Of a stretch of DNA of 13,773 nucleotides, positions 1 through 6,281 are shown piece by piece. A program made the translations under genes and the position numbers. The notes under the pieces were generated by a model, which had not been told where the DNA came from, ran no database searches, and saw only the letters and a list, made by a program, of their open reading frames with translations. How positions within the stretch are numbered: position 1 is the first letter of the stretch; the number at the start of each line of letters is the position of its first letter. Source of the stretch: Candidatus Methylomirabilota bacterium (GTDB lineage: Bacteria > Methylomirabilota > Methylomirabilia > Methylomirabilales > JACQHM01); NCBI GenBank assembly GCA_016199025.1, contig JACQHM010000066.1:1-13773 (forward strand). The letters run 5' to 3'.

Positions 1-19
1 GGGGTGGGGGAGGGATGAG

Positions 20-337
20 ATGACAGGTAGATGGTTCAGCACGGGTTCCATCCTCACAGCCTTGGCGACCGCGATCTGTTGCATTGGGCCGCTCCTTTTC
101 TCCGTCCTTGGCGTGAGTACATTCGCAAGCCTCTGGCTCCTCCGCAACCTGGTCCCGTACCGGAATCTCTTCTTCGTTGTCACCTTCCTTTTCCTCGGAC
201 TGGGGTTCTATGCAGCGTACAGGAGAGGCGGGCATGCCCACAGGCTGGATAAAGCGATCCTCTGGGTCTCGACCATCCTCGTGATCTTGTTGTTTGGCTA
301 TAACCTCATCTATTTTGAACGAGTTCTCACCTTCTAA
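20..337 (+). CDS. merT: MerT-like mercuric ion transporter
   Basis: This is a 105-residue inner-membrane protein with three hydrophobic segments (about residues 9-31, 44-64 and 80-98). A vicinal Cys20-Cys21 sits in the first segment in the context AICCIGPLL, the MerT signature that hands Hg(II) across the membrane. Classical MerT has a second cysteine pair in the cytoplasmic loop between the second and third segments; here that loop (RRGGHAHRL) has none and carries two histidines instead. The start is ATG 20, with the purine-rich GGGGAGGG just upstream. A TGA overlapping the start (21-23) could end an upstream coupled gene, but the window begins too close to tell. The stop TAA overlaps the ribosome binding site of the next gene, so the two are co-translated. 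No MerP-like periplasmic partner is visible. Family assignment is good; function as an Hg transporter is inferred from motif and operon. Confidence 0.82.
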   Translation: MTGRWFSTGSILTALATAICCIGPLLFSVLGVSTFASLWLLRNLVPYRNLFFVVTFLFLGLGFYAAYRRGGHAHRLDKAILWVSTILVILLFGYNLIYFERVLTF

Positions 338-349
338 AGGAGGTTGGCA

Positions 350-721
350 ATGGCAACGGAAACCACGCATCAGGCTCACGAGTCGCTGTTTGCCGAGTTC
401 AGGAGACTCAGCCCCAAGGTCACCGGCGGCGTCATGCGGATGCGGGACGAGGCCTACGCCGATGGGAAGGTCGAAGGGAAATACAAGCTCCTGACCGCCC
501 TGGCCATCTCTGTGTCCATCCGCTGTGAGCCGTGTATCCGGGCCTACACCAAAATGGCGATCGAGCGTGGCGCCTCGCAAGAGGAGCTGATCGAGTTTTT
601 AAATGTCGCCATCATCATGCAGGGCTGTCCTGGGGAGGAGTGGGCGCTGAAGGCCTTCCAGTTTTCCAAAGAGTTCACGGAAGGCGAAGCCGTCTCGCTC
701 GGAGAAAGCTGCTGTGCTTAG
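350..721 (+). CDS. AhpD/CMD-like protein with C-terminal Cys-Cys tail
   Basis: This 123-residue soluble protein belongs to the carboxymuconolactone decarboxylase / AhpD-like superfamily, a helical fold often used in thiol-based peroxidase or reductase chemistry. It shows the redox motif Cys59-Glu-Pro-Cys62 in RCEPCIRAY and the family segment around residues 72-95 (GAS-EEL-EFLNVAI). The histidine usually found four residues after the second cysteine is a tyrosine (Tyr66). A further Cys93 sits in QGCPGEE. The protein ends GESCCA, a vicinal pair resembling the C-terminal pair of MerA encoded downstream. ATG 350 is preferred because AAAGGAGG (336-343) lies six bases upstream; the in-frame TTG at 344 abuts that site. 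It lies 12 bases after merT and so belongs to the mer operon. A role as a thiol carrier or redox partner for Hg(II) or oxidative stress is inference; no substrate can be read from sequence. Confidence 0.8.
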   Translation: MATETTHQAHESLFAEFRRLSPKVTGGVMRMRDEAYADGKVEGKYKLLTALAISVSIRCEPCIRAYTKMAIERGASQEELIEFLNVAIIMQGCPGEEWALKAFQFSKEFTEGEAVSLGESCCA

Positions 722-812
722 GGTTCTCATTCCAGATTGATAGTGTGACCTCACAAACGGAGGTTTAGTCAAGCCCTGGCGAAATGCTCACGAGAAAGGA
801 GGAAAGGGAAAG

Positions 813-863
813 ATGAAGCGGTTCATGGTGCCTCGTGTGGCCCACTGTTGCCAAGGGTCATGA
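813..863 (+). CDS. Possible 16-residue Cys-Cys leader peptide
   Basis: A short ORF encodes MKRFMVPRVAHCCQGS. Its ATG is preceded by AAAGGAGG (796-802 region) and more purines at a usable spacing, a better ribosome binding site than many full genes here. The peptide is basic and ends with His-Cys-Cys, a plausible soft-metal ligand set. Its TGA stop lies four bases before a strong hairpin (868-898). It occupies the only long gap in the mer operon. It could be a regulatory leader, a tiny metal-binding peptide, or chance. No homologue is recognised. Confidence 0.4.
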   Translation: MKRFMVPRVAHCCQGS

Positions 864-867
864 CGCC

Positions 868-906
868 GGGCGTCGGGCAACTCTCCTGCCCGGCGCCCCC
901 GCTTTT
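868..906 (+). terminator. Terminator-like hairpin before merC-like gene
   Basis: Arms GGGCGTCGGGCA (868-879) and TGCCCGGCGCCC (887-898) pair over 12 bases with one G-U wobble and a seven-base loop. CCGCTTTT follows. The T run is only four bases and slightly distant, so full termination is doubtful; partial termination or attenuation is plausible. It sits between the 16-residue ORF and the ribosome binding site of the next gene. Confidence 0.45.
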
Positions 907-927
907 CTCCATAGGAGGGAGAGCCGG

Positions 928-1413
928 ATGCCGAGACTCCACGGGCTGGGGGTGATCCTTGATAAGCTTGGGCTGTCAGGGGTTATGGCTGCGACCGTTA
1001 CCTCCCTCGGCTGCTGTGCCCCGGCGATCGTCGCACCCTACGCCGCCTTCCTGTCCTCCATCGGCCTAGGCTTCCTGGTGGACTTCTCGGTGGCTGTCCC
1101 CATCCTGTACGGCGCCGTCGGGATCATCCTCCTGGGGCTGACCATCTCCTTCCGGCGCCACCGGTGCCCGTATCCGCTCCTCCTGGCGGTCCTGGGGGGG
1201 GCAGCCCTGCTCTATCCCTATCACACCGTCCTGGAGGTTCCGGTCTTCATCGTGCTAGTCTTCGGCGGTCAGGCCCTGCTCATCACAGCCTCGATCCTGG
1301 ATCTCTTCCTGGCCCGGCGTTGGCGCACGAGACAACTGGCTCATGAACCTCTCTGCCATCTACTCCCGTCCCACCATCCTGGAAGAGAGGAGGGAACCGA
1401 TGAAGTCGTATGA
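928..1413 (+). CDS. merC: MerC-like mercury transporter
   Basis: This 161-residue inner-membrane protein has about four hydrophobic segments (roughly residues 18-40, 48-74, 82-98 and 103-127). The N-terminal part LDKLGLSG, the first-helix pair Cys29-Cys30 (SLGCCAPA) and the following SSIGLGFL match the MerC layout. Cys80 and Cys143 are additional thiols, the last in a histidine-rich cytoplasmic tail (CHLLPSHH). ATG 928 is chosen because AGGAGGGA (913-920) lies seven bases upstream; the frame is open further left to 835, but that part lacks a binding site and overlaps a hairpin. The 3' end overlaps merA by 14 bases, so translation is probably coupled. MerC family membership is likely rather than certain, since MerT-like and MerC-like proteins share the first-helix motif. 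Confidence 0.75.
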   Translation: MPRLHGLGVILDKLGLSGVMAATVTSLGCCAPAIVAPYAAFLSSIGLGFLVDFSVAVPILYGAVGIILLGLTISFRRHRCPYPLLLAVLGGAALLYPYHTVLEVPVFIVLVFGGQALLITASILDLFLARRWRTRQLAHEPLCHLLPSHHPGREEGTDEVV

Positions 1414-2800
1414 TCTGGTGATCCTGGGAAGTGGCTCCGCCGCCTTTGCCGCCGCCATCAAGGCCTCAGAGCTAGGGGCGAGGGTGGCCATGACGGAGCA
1501 TGATGTGATCGGCGGGACCTGCGTCAATCGGGGCTGCATCCCGAGCAAGACCCTGATCGCCGCCGCCGAGCTGGCCTATAAGGCCAATCGTTCCCCCTTC
1601 GATGGCTTACGCTTCGAAAACCCTCGCCTGGACTTCAGACGCCTCATCGCCCAGAAGGATGAGCTGGTCAAAACGCTCCGGGCGAAAAAGTACACCGACA
1701 TCGCCGAGGAGGATCCCAACATCGAGATCCTTCCAGGCCAAGCTCGATTCGTCTCCCCGACCGAAGTCCAGCTTAACGGGACCGCGCTTAGGGCAGAGCG
1801 GTCCCTCATCGCCACCGGCTCCCGTCCCTTCATCCCCCCTATCCCCGGCCTTGAAGAGGTGCGCTACCTGACGAGCACTTCGGCCTTCGAGCTGGAGGAA
1901 CTCCCTCGTTCGTTGATCATCATTGGCGGCGGCTACATCGCCATGGAGCTGGGCCAGATGTTCCAGCGGTTCGGCACCCGGGTGACGATCCTGGAGCGGG
2001 CTCCCCGGATCCTCCCGGGATTCGAAGAGGAGATCTCCCTGGCCTTGCGAGGCTACTTGGAGGAAGAGGGGATCGAGATCGTGACTCAGTCGACGGTCCA
2101 GAGGGTCCGGCGCCAGGGGGAAGAGGCCGTGGTGAGCGCGGATGTTCAAGGGGAGCGCCGGGAGTTTCGCACCCACTCGCTCCTCCTCGCCACAGGCCGG
2201 GTCCCCAATAGCGATCAGTTACACCTGGAACAGGCAGGGGTCCAGGTGGATGAACGAAGGTTCGTCAAGGTAGACGCCGAGCTTCGGACGACGGCTGTGA
2301 AGATCTGGGCAGCAGGGGATGTGACGGGGGCTCCCCTGGCGACGCCCGTGGGGGCTCGGGAGGGCATCATCGCCGCCGAGAACGCCATCGCCGAGAGGCA
2401 CCTCCGGATGGACTATCGGGCCATTCCGAGGGCGGTCTTCACCGATCCGGAGGTGGCCAGCGTCGGCCTGACCGAGGCCCAGGCGGAAGCCCAGGGGTTC
2501 CGGTGTCGTTGCCGGATCCTGGATCTCTCCCTCGTCCCCAAGGCGGCGGCCATCAGGGATACCCGGGGGCTGGTCAAGATGGTGATCGATCAAGAAACCG
2601 GCCAGGTTTTGGGCGTCCATCTGATCGCCCCTCGGGGTGCCGATATCATCCACGAGGCTGCCTTGGCCGTGAAGCACCGCCTCACCCACCTGGACCTGAT
2701 TGACCTGATCCACGTCTACCCGACGATGGCCGAGGCCATCCGGATGGCCGCCCAGATGTTCGTGAAGGATGTCTCCAAGTTGAGCTGCTGCGCGGAGTGA
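1400..2800 (+). CDS. merA: Mercuric reductase
   Basis: This is a 466-residue cytoplasmic flavoprotein that reduces Hg(II) to volatile Hg(0) with NADPH. Domains in order: FAD-binding GSGSAA (residues 10-15), redox-active Cys41/Cys46 in GGTCVNRGCIPSK, NADPH-binding GGGYIAMEL (176-184), ATGRVPN (264-270), second FAD motif AAGDV (304-308), then the dimerisation domain with HVYPTM (Tyr440). The C-terminus SKLSCCAE carries the vicinal Cys463-Cys464 that separates true MerA from other dihydrolipoamide-dehydrogenase-like enzymes. No N-terminal metal-binding (NmerA) domain is present, so this is the core form. ATG 1400 is chosen from GAGGAGGG (1387-1394) five bases upstream and the family start; an in-frame ATG at 1343 would add 19 untypical residues inside the preceding gene. 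It is the operon's core enzyme and is followed three bases later by merE. Confidence 0.96.
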   Translation: MKSYDLVILGSGSAAFAAAIKASELGARVAMTEHDVIGGTCVNRGCIPSKTLIAAAELAYKANRSPFDGLRFENPRLDFRRLIAQKDELVKTLRAKKYTDIAEEDPNIEILPGQARFVSPTEVQLNGTALRAERSLIATGSRPFIPPIPGLEEVRYLTSTSAFELEELPRSLIIIGGGYIAMELGQMFQRFGTRVTILERAPRILPGFEEEISLALRGYLEEEGIEIVTQSTVQRVRRQGEEAVVSADVQGERREFRTHSLLLATGRVPNSDQLHLEQAGVQVDERRFVKVDAELRTTAVKIWAAGDVTGAPLATPVGAREGIIAAENAIAERHLRMDYRAIPRAVFTDPEVASVGLTEAQAEAQGFRCRCRILDLSLVPKAAAIRDTRGLVKMVIDQETGQVLGVHLIAPRGADIIHEAALAVKHRLTHLDLIDLIHVYPTMAEAIRMAAQMFVKDVSKLSCCAE

Positions 2801-2803
2801 GAG

Positions 2804-3031
2804 GTGGAAAATCGAGGGCAAAGGAAACCTTGGAAAGCCTATCTTCTCCTGATGACGGCGGCCGTCACCTGTCCCTGCCACCTCCCGCTCATCCTGGCGA
2901 TCCTGGGAGGGACGGCCCTGGCCGGTGTTCTCCGGGAGAACCTCTTCCTGACCCTCATCGGTCTCACGGCCTATTTTCTGGTTGCCCTGGCCATGGGGTT
3001 AACGTTGCTGGAACGGGGGCCTCGGAGGTAA
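2804..3031 (+). CDS. merE: MerE-like broad mercury transporter
   Basis: This small 75-residue membrane protein has two hydrophobic helices (about residues 13-38 and 45-68). The first helix contains Cys23-Pro-Cys25 in VTCPCHLPLILAIL, the hallmark of MerE, and the Gly-Gly-Thr that follows also matches. MerE proteins move Hg(II) and, in some systems, methylmercury. The GTG start at 2804 follows GGAG (2794-2797) with six bases between and lies three bases after the merA stop. A GTG at 2797 opens a different frame without similarity. It appears to be the last gene of the mer operon: the next 162 bases hold no gene and no clear terminator. Confidence 0.85.
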   Translation: MENRGQRKPWKAYLLLMTAAVTCPCHLPLILAILGGTALAGVLRENLFLTLIGLTAYFLVALAMGLTLLERGPRR

Positions 3032-3058
3032 GCGTTCGGGTCGTCGAAGCACAAATGC

Positions 3059-3088
3059 TTGCCAGCGAGCACTGATCTGTCGTATTGT
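3059..3088 (+). promoter_or_regulatory. Weak promoter candidate for PPOX gene
   Basis: TTGCCA (3059-3064) and TATTGT (3083-3088) are separated by 18 bases, five and four of six matches to the sigma-70 consensus. Transcription would begin about 100 bases before the PPOX start. The 162-base gap otherwise shows only small imperfect hairpins (for example 3047-3060). This is a pattern match only. Confidence 0.25.
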
Positions 3089-3193
3089 CATAACTCGGTG
3101 AAGGCCAAACCAGCCTTACCCCAGGAGGTTCACGAGTTGCCGGCAAGGGGAAGGGCGGACTTTTTAGACGAGGAAATATATGGAGGGACCCCG

Positions 3194-3598
3194 ATGCGTC
3201 TGAAGAAAGCTGAGGCTGACTTCATCCGTTGGGCGAGGGTGTGCCGGGTAGCAACGGTGGACCAAGACGGAATGCCTCACAACGTCCCCGCCTGCCCCCT
3301 CCTCGACGATCACAAGCTCTACTTTGCCACGGCGGGTGACGCCAAAAAAGTGAAGAACCTCGAGAACAACCCCCGTCTTGCCCTCACCTTCGATGACTAT
3401 ACCGAGGCCTGGGAGGGCCTCAAAGGAGTGATGGTCCAGGGCGAGGCCGCGCTCATCCCTCGGGGCCCCCGCTTTCGCACGATCCGCCGCCTCCTCTACC
3501 AGAAGTACCGGCAGTACGAGAGCCAGGCTGCGTTAGAGGAAGGAGAATCGGTGGTGGTCGAGGTGTCGATCCGGAAGGTCTTCAGTTGGGGGCTCTAG
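3194..3598 (+). CDS. PPOX-class pyridoxamine-5'-phosphate-oxidase-like protein
   Basis: This 134-residue protein has the split-barrel flavin- or F420-binding fold of the pyridoxamine 5'-phosphate oxidase superfamily. Supporting segments are the N-terminal RVCRVATVDQDGMPHNVPA (strands 1-2), LYFATAGDAKKVKNLENNPRLAL (the cofactor-phosphate region with Lys and Asn) and the later GVMVQGEA strand. The length suits small single-domain members. Substrate cannot be told; members reduce or oxidise diverse heterocycles, bind haem or flavin, or reduce F420-linked substrates. ATG 3194 follows GGAGGG (3182-3187) by six bases; the frame is open to 3059 but that stretch lacks family similarity. It is separated from merE by 162 bases and is probably independently transcribed. 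Its stop codon is built into a hairpin shared with the convergent chrA. Confidence 0.8.
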   Translation: MRLKKAEADFIRWARVCRVATVDQDGMPHNVPACPLLDDHKLYFATAGDAKKVKNLENNPRLALTFDDYTEAWEGLKGVMVQGEAALIPRGPRFRTIRRLLYQKYRQYESQAALEEGESVVVEVSIRKVFSWGL

Positions 3599-3620
3599 AC
3601 GCGAAAGGAAGACGCGCTAG
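3595..3620. terminator. Hairpin between convergent genes
   Basis: CTAG-A-CGCG (3595-3603) pairs with CGCGCTAG (3613-3620) leaving one bulged A and a nine-base purine loop. It includes the PPOX stop codon and ends 14 bases before the chrA stop, so it could serve both strands. No T run follows on either strand, so it is at best a weak or Rho-assisted terminator. Confidence 0.35.
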
Positions 3621-3634
3621 TGGCCAGAGCAGGC

Positions 3635-4732
3635 TTAGCGGAGGAGGAGGCCGAGGAGGCCCGAGGCGAGGACCAAATACACGGCAGGCACCTTGAAGCG
3701 CCAGAGGGCGAGGAAGCTTAACGTCGCGATGCCGAGGGTCGGCAGGTCCACCAGCGCGTTCTTCGCTAGGGGGAGGGTCGCCCCGACGATGGCCCCGACC
3801 GCGGCCGCATTCACCCCCTTGAAGAAGGCCTGGACAGCGATGGATCGGCGGAGCCGCTCCATGAGGGGGACGGCGGCCAGGATGAAGGCGAAGGCGGGGG
3901 TGAAGACAGAAGCGGCAGCGATGACGGCGCCCGGGACCACGGCTACCTGGTAGCCCACAAAGGCCGAGATGTTCACGATGGGGCCTGGGACGACCTGGGC
4001 GATGGCCAGCCCATCAACGAAGGTCCTGACCGTCATCCATCCGAGCCGCTCGACCACCTCCCCTTGAATGAAAGGGATGACCACGTAGCCTCCGCCGTAG
4101 ACAAAGGCCCCGGCCTTCAGGAAGATCCAGGCCAAGCTGCCGAAGGTGGACACCGGCGGTAGAAGTGGGCTCGCGATGAGGAGGCCGAGGCCAGCTCCCC
4201 GAAGGGGAGGCCTGTCACAAAGAACCCCGAAGAGCCCGGCCAGGAGGAGGACCAGGACGGTGTCAGCCTTGAAGAGGAAGGTCAAAAGGGTGGCGGCGGC
4301 GCCCAGGCCGAAGAGGGGAAAGGTCGTCAAGGCGGAAACGCCGAGGCGGTACGACGCGAAGGCGACAATGGCGATCACCGTAGGGCTGATGCCGTAGAAG
4401 GCCCCCTGGACCTTCGGGATGTTTCCGTAGCGGGCGTAAACCGCCGAGAGGCCCACCATGAGGAGAAAGCCGGGAAGAAGAAAGGCCAGCCCCGTGAGGA
4501 TCGCCCCGGAAAAGCCACCTTTCACATAGCCGATGTAAACGCCGAGCTGGGTCGAGGCCGGGCCGGGGAGCATCTGGCAGAGGGCCCATCCTTCCAGGAA
4601 TCGCTCCTTGGAGAGCCACCGCCTTTTCTCCACAACCTCCTGCTCCATCAGGGCCAGATGGGCCAGGGGCCCTCCGAAGCCGACGCACCCCAGTTTGAGG
4701 AAGAGGCCGACCGTCTCAAACGGCAGTGCCAT
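3635..4732 (-). CDS. chrA: Chromate transporter, two CHR domains
   Basis: This is a 365-residue integral membrane protein of the chromate ion transporter family. Two homologous CHR halves are visible. The first, from about residue 5, has FLKLGCVGFGGPLAHLALM, then QMLPGPASTQLGVYIGY. The second, from about residue 205, has IFLKAGAFVYGGGYVVIPF, then AQVVPGPIVNISAFVGY. The GFGGP and LPGP/VPGP pairs are family hallmarks. Such proteins export chromate in some bacteria, but many homologues are uncharacterised anion carriers, so the substrate is unproven. ATG 4732 gives the normal family start; AAGGG lies eight bases upstream. The frame is open much further (to 5248) but only as the opposite reading of the preceding osmC-like gene. 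It is the last gene of the minus-strand run, 92 bases after that gene. Confidence 0.9.
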   Translation of the reverse strand: MALPFETVGLFLKLGCVGFGGPLAHLALMEQEVVEKRRWLSKERFLEGWALCQMLPGPASTQLGVYIGYVKGGFSGAILTGLAFLLPGFLLMVGLSAVYARYGNIPKVQGAFYGISPTVIAIVAFASYRLGVSALTTFPLFGLGAAATLLTFLFKADTVLVLLLAGLFGVLCDRPPLRGAGLGLLIASPLLPPVSTFGSLAWIFLKAGAFVYGGGYVVIPFIQGEVVERLGWMTVRTFVDGLAIAQVVPGPIVNISAFVGYQVAVVPGAVIAAASVFTPAFAFILAAVPLMERLRRSIAVQAFFKGVNAAAVGAIVGATLPLAKNALVDLPTLGIATLSFLALWRFKVPAVYLVLASGLLGLLLR

Positions 4733-4824
4733 GACTTGAACCCTTGGCCCAACCGACCCAGAACGCGAAAGGCCGGGACGCCAGCATGAAGAGGTCAGCG
4801 GCCCGACCCATCGCCCCCCAATGA

Positions 4825-5349
4825 TTACTCCAGCAGAAGCTTCGTCCTTAAGGGGATGGGGTTTACGAGGCAGTAAACCCCGGGGCACCGCTCCCGTGCC
4901 AGGCGCTCGATCTCCTGGAGCTTTTCCGGCGGGGCATCGCTCGACACGGTTACGGTCAGCTCCACCTCTTCCACCGGCGGGTTGTCCGTCAGGCCAAAGG
5001 TGCGGCTCAAGTCCAGCCGGTTCTCGGCGGCGACGGACAGCTTTGTCAAGGTGACCCCTTCCATGGCGGCAACGGCCGCAAAGGTCCCGGCAAAACAGGA
5101 GGCAAACCCGTACAGGCAGTACTGGATCGGGTCCGGCTTGATCCCTCCTCCTCCCATGAAGGGGGCAAAGTCGGCTTGAACGACCTCCTTTCCTTTGGGG
5201 AATTCCACCTCGGCCCGGAACTGGGGTTCCCCATCCTGAAAGACCCATTCCCCCACGACCCGTTTGACCTTCCTGGCCTGAGCGGGGTCTTTCTTGACCT
5301 CCTCCACAAACTTCTCTATCGCCCCGACGTTCACGTTGTTTCGAATCAT
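4825..5349 (-). CDS. OsmC/Ohr-family protein
   Basis: This 174-residue protein of the OsmC family comprises thiol peroxidases acting on organic hydroperoxides, plus relatives of unknown function. Both expected cysteine sites are present: Cys85 in GFASCFAGTF at the start of the central helix and Cys155 in RERCPGVYC near the C-terminus. Extra cysteines at 78 and 160 are close to them. The segment from about residue 30 to 60 forms the N-terminal strands. ATG 5349 follows AAGGAGGAG by nine bases; a longer reading from 5394 would add a very basic, untypical 15-residue leader. It lies 46 bases after the GYD gene and was probably transcribed with it. The longer N-terminus (about 28 helical residues before the first strand) differs from E. 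coli OsmC and fits YhfA-like or uncharacterised OsmC subgroups. Confidence 0.82.
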   Translation of the reverse strand: MIRNNVNVGAIEKFVEEVKKDPAQARKVKRVVGEWVFQDGEPQFRAEVEFPKGKEVVQADFAPFMGGGGIKPDPIQYCLYGFASCFAGTFAAVAAMEGVTLTKLSVAAENRLDLSRTFGLTDNPPVEEVELTVTVSSDAPPEKLQEIERLARERCPGVYCLVNPIPLRTKLLLE

Positions 5350-5395
5350 GCCATCTCTCCTCCTTCGTTTCTTCCTCGTCCGGGCCTCTCCCAAG

Positions 5396-5695
5396 CTACC
5401 GCCTTCGCCGGCCCTTCAGCTTGGCGATGAAATCGTCGATGGGGAGGGCGGCCATGGTCATCAGTTGGATGCTCCCCCGCGCCCCCATCTCCACTGAGAC
5501 CCGGACGATCGTCTCGTTGTCCGGCGCCTCCACGATGTTGACGAAATCGTACGGACCGAGGACCGCGTACTGGGCGATGACCTTGACCCCGAGCCGCTCA
5601 AGTTCTTGGTTCACCGCCTTGATCCTTGCAGGCCTCGCCTTCAGGACCTTCCGCCCCTCCTCCGTCAGCGTGCTCAGCATGATATAGGTCGCCAT
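5396..5695 (-). CDS. GYD-domain protein
   Basis: This 99-residue protein matches the GYD domain, a small ferredoxin-like (dimeric alpha-beta barrel type) domain named for its Gly-Tyr-Asp motif. Here the motif is LGPYDFVNIVEAP, with the usual N-terminal YIMLSTLTEEGRKVL. The biochemical function of this family is not known. The C-terminus is a short basic tail (KGRRRR). ATG 5695 follows AAGGAGG with normal spacing. Its neighbours, an acyl-CoA thioesterase and an OsmC-like protein, do not suggest a single pathway. Confidence 0.85.
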   Translation of the reverse strand: MATYIMLSTLTEEGRKVLKARPARIKAVNQELERLGVKVIAQYAVLGPYDFVNIVEAPDNETIVRVSVEMGARGSIQLMTMAALPIDDFIAKLKGRRRR

Positions 5696-5719
5696 CTTTG
5701 CCTCCTCCTTATACCCCCT

Positions 5720-5758
5720 TCCCCTTGAAGAGGGGACAGGCGGGGTGGTGTTCCACCC
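5720..5758. other. Two adjacent small hairpins in intergenic gap
   Basis: The 67-base gap between the thioesterase and GYD genes holds two perfect six-base hairpins: TCCCCT/AGGGGA (5720-5736, five-base loop) and GGGTGG/CCACCC (5743-5758, four-base loop). Neither is followed by a T run. They could mark transcript processing or stability control inside the operon. Confidence 0.4.
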
Positions 5759-5762
5759 AACA

Positions 5763-6281
5763 TCACTGTGGTGGACGACTCAGGCCCTCTTTCTCGTGGC
5801 CTAGCTTCATCAGCCGGAGCCTCCTTCTGAACTCTGCCTCAGCCATCCGGCGCCGGTCCTCATCGGTCTCGGGGATCAGGGGTGGCACCGGACTGGGCCT
5901 CCCCTGGTCGTCCAGAGCGACATAGACGAGGTAAGCCGAGGAGGTGTGGGTCACCTGCCCGGTAGGGAGATCCTCCGCCTCCACCCGGACCCCCACCTCC
6001 ATCGAGGTTCTCCCGACAAAGTTCACGGAGGCCTTCAAAATCAAGAGGTTTCCCACGGAGACCGGAGAACGGAAACTCAGGCGATCAACAGCCGCCGTCA
6101 CCACCGGACGTCTGGCATGCCGAATAGCGGCCACGGCGCCGACCTCGTCCACAAGTCGCATGATGACCCCTCCATGGACACTCCCCAAGGGGTTTGCCTC
6201 CGTCGGTTGGACCAGGTGGGTCATCGTGACCCTGGAGGCGCTCACGGGTTTGCCTTCCACGATCTTCCCGGCCTCAGACAC
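5763..6281 (-). CDS. Acyl-CoA thioesterase, hotdog fold (YciA-like)
   Basis: This 172-residue hotdog-fold enzyme probably hydrolyses acyl-CoA to free acid and CoA in the cytoplasm. The N-terminal VSASRVTMTHLVQPTEANPLGSVHGG followed by Asp45-Glu46 is the YciA/ACOT-type active-site region. RPVVTAAVDRLSFRSPV and GRTSMEVGVRVEAE are the matching later strands. The C-terminal 45 residues are charged and probably helical. The GTG start at 6281 overlaps the mqnA stop by eight bases and has no good ribosome binding site, so translation is likely coupled. An internal ATG (residue 20) would delete a conserved segment and is less likely. Substrate chain length cannot be inferred. Confidence 0.85.
   Translation of the reverse strand: MSEAGKIVEGKPVSASRVTMTHLVQPTEANPLGSVHGGVIMRLVDEVGAVAAIRHARRPVVTAAVDRLSFRSPVSVGNLLILKASVNFVGRTSMEVGVRVEAEDLPTGQVTHTSSAYLVYVALDDQGRPSPVPPLIPETDEDRRRMAEAEFRRRLRLMKLGHEKEGLSRPPQ

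Noticed and set aside
744..755. TGTGA-CC-TCACA inverted repeat in the mer operon gap
   Set aside because: Two-base spacing does not fit the CRP pattern, arms are only five bases, and no promoter is clear nearby.
835..927. N-terminal extension of the merC-like ORF
   Set aside because: No ribosome binding site, unlike-family residues, and it overlaps the hairpin; ATG 928 has an ideal site.
3059..3193. 45-residue extension of the PPOX ORF
   Set aside because: No family similarity; ATG 3194 has GGAGGG at six bases.
4733..5248. Long N-terminal extension of the chrA frame
   Set aside because: It is a shadow of the osmC-like gene on the same strand; ATG 4732 gives the normal ChrA start.
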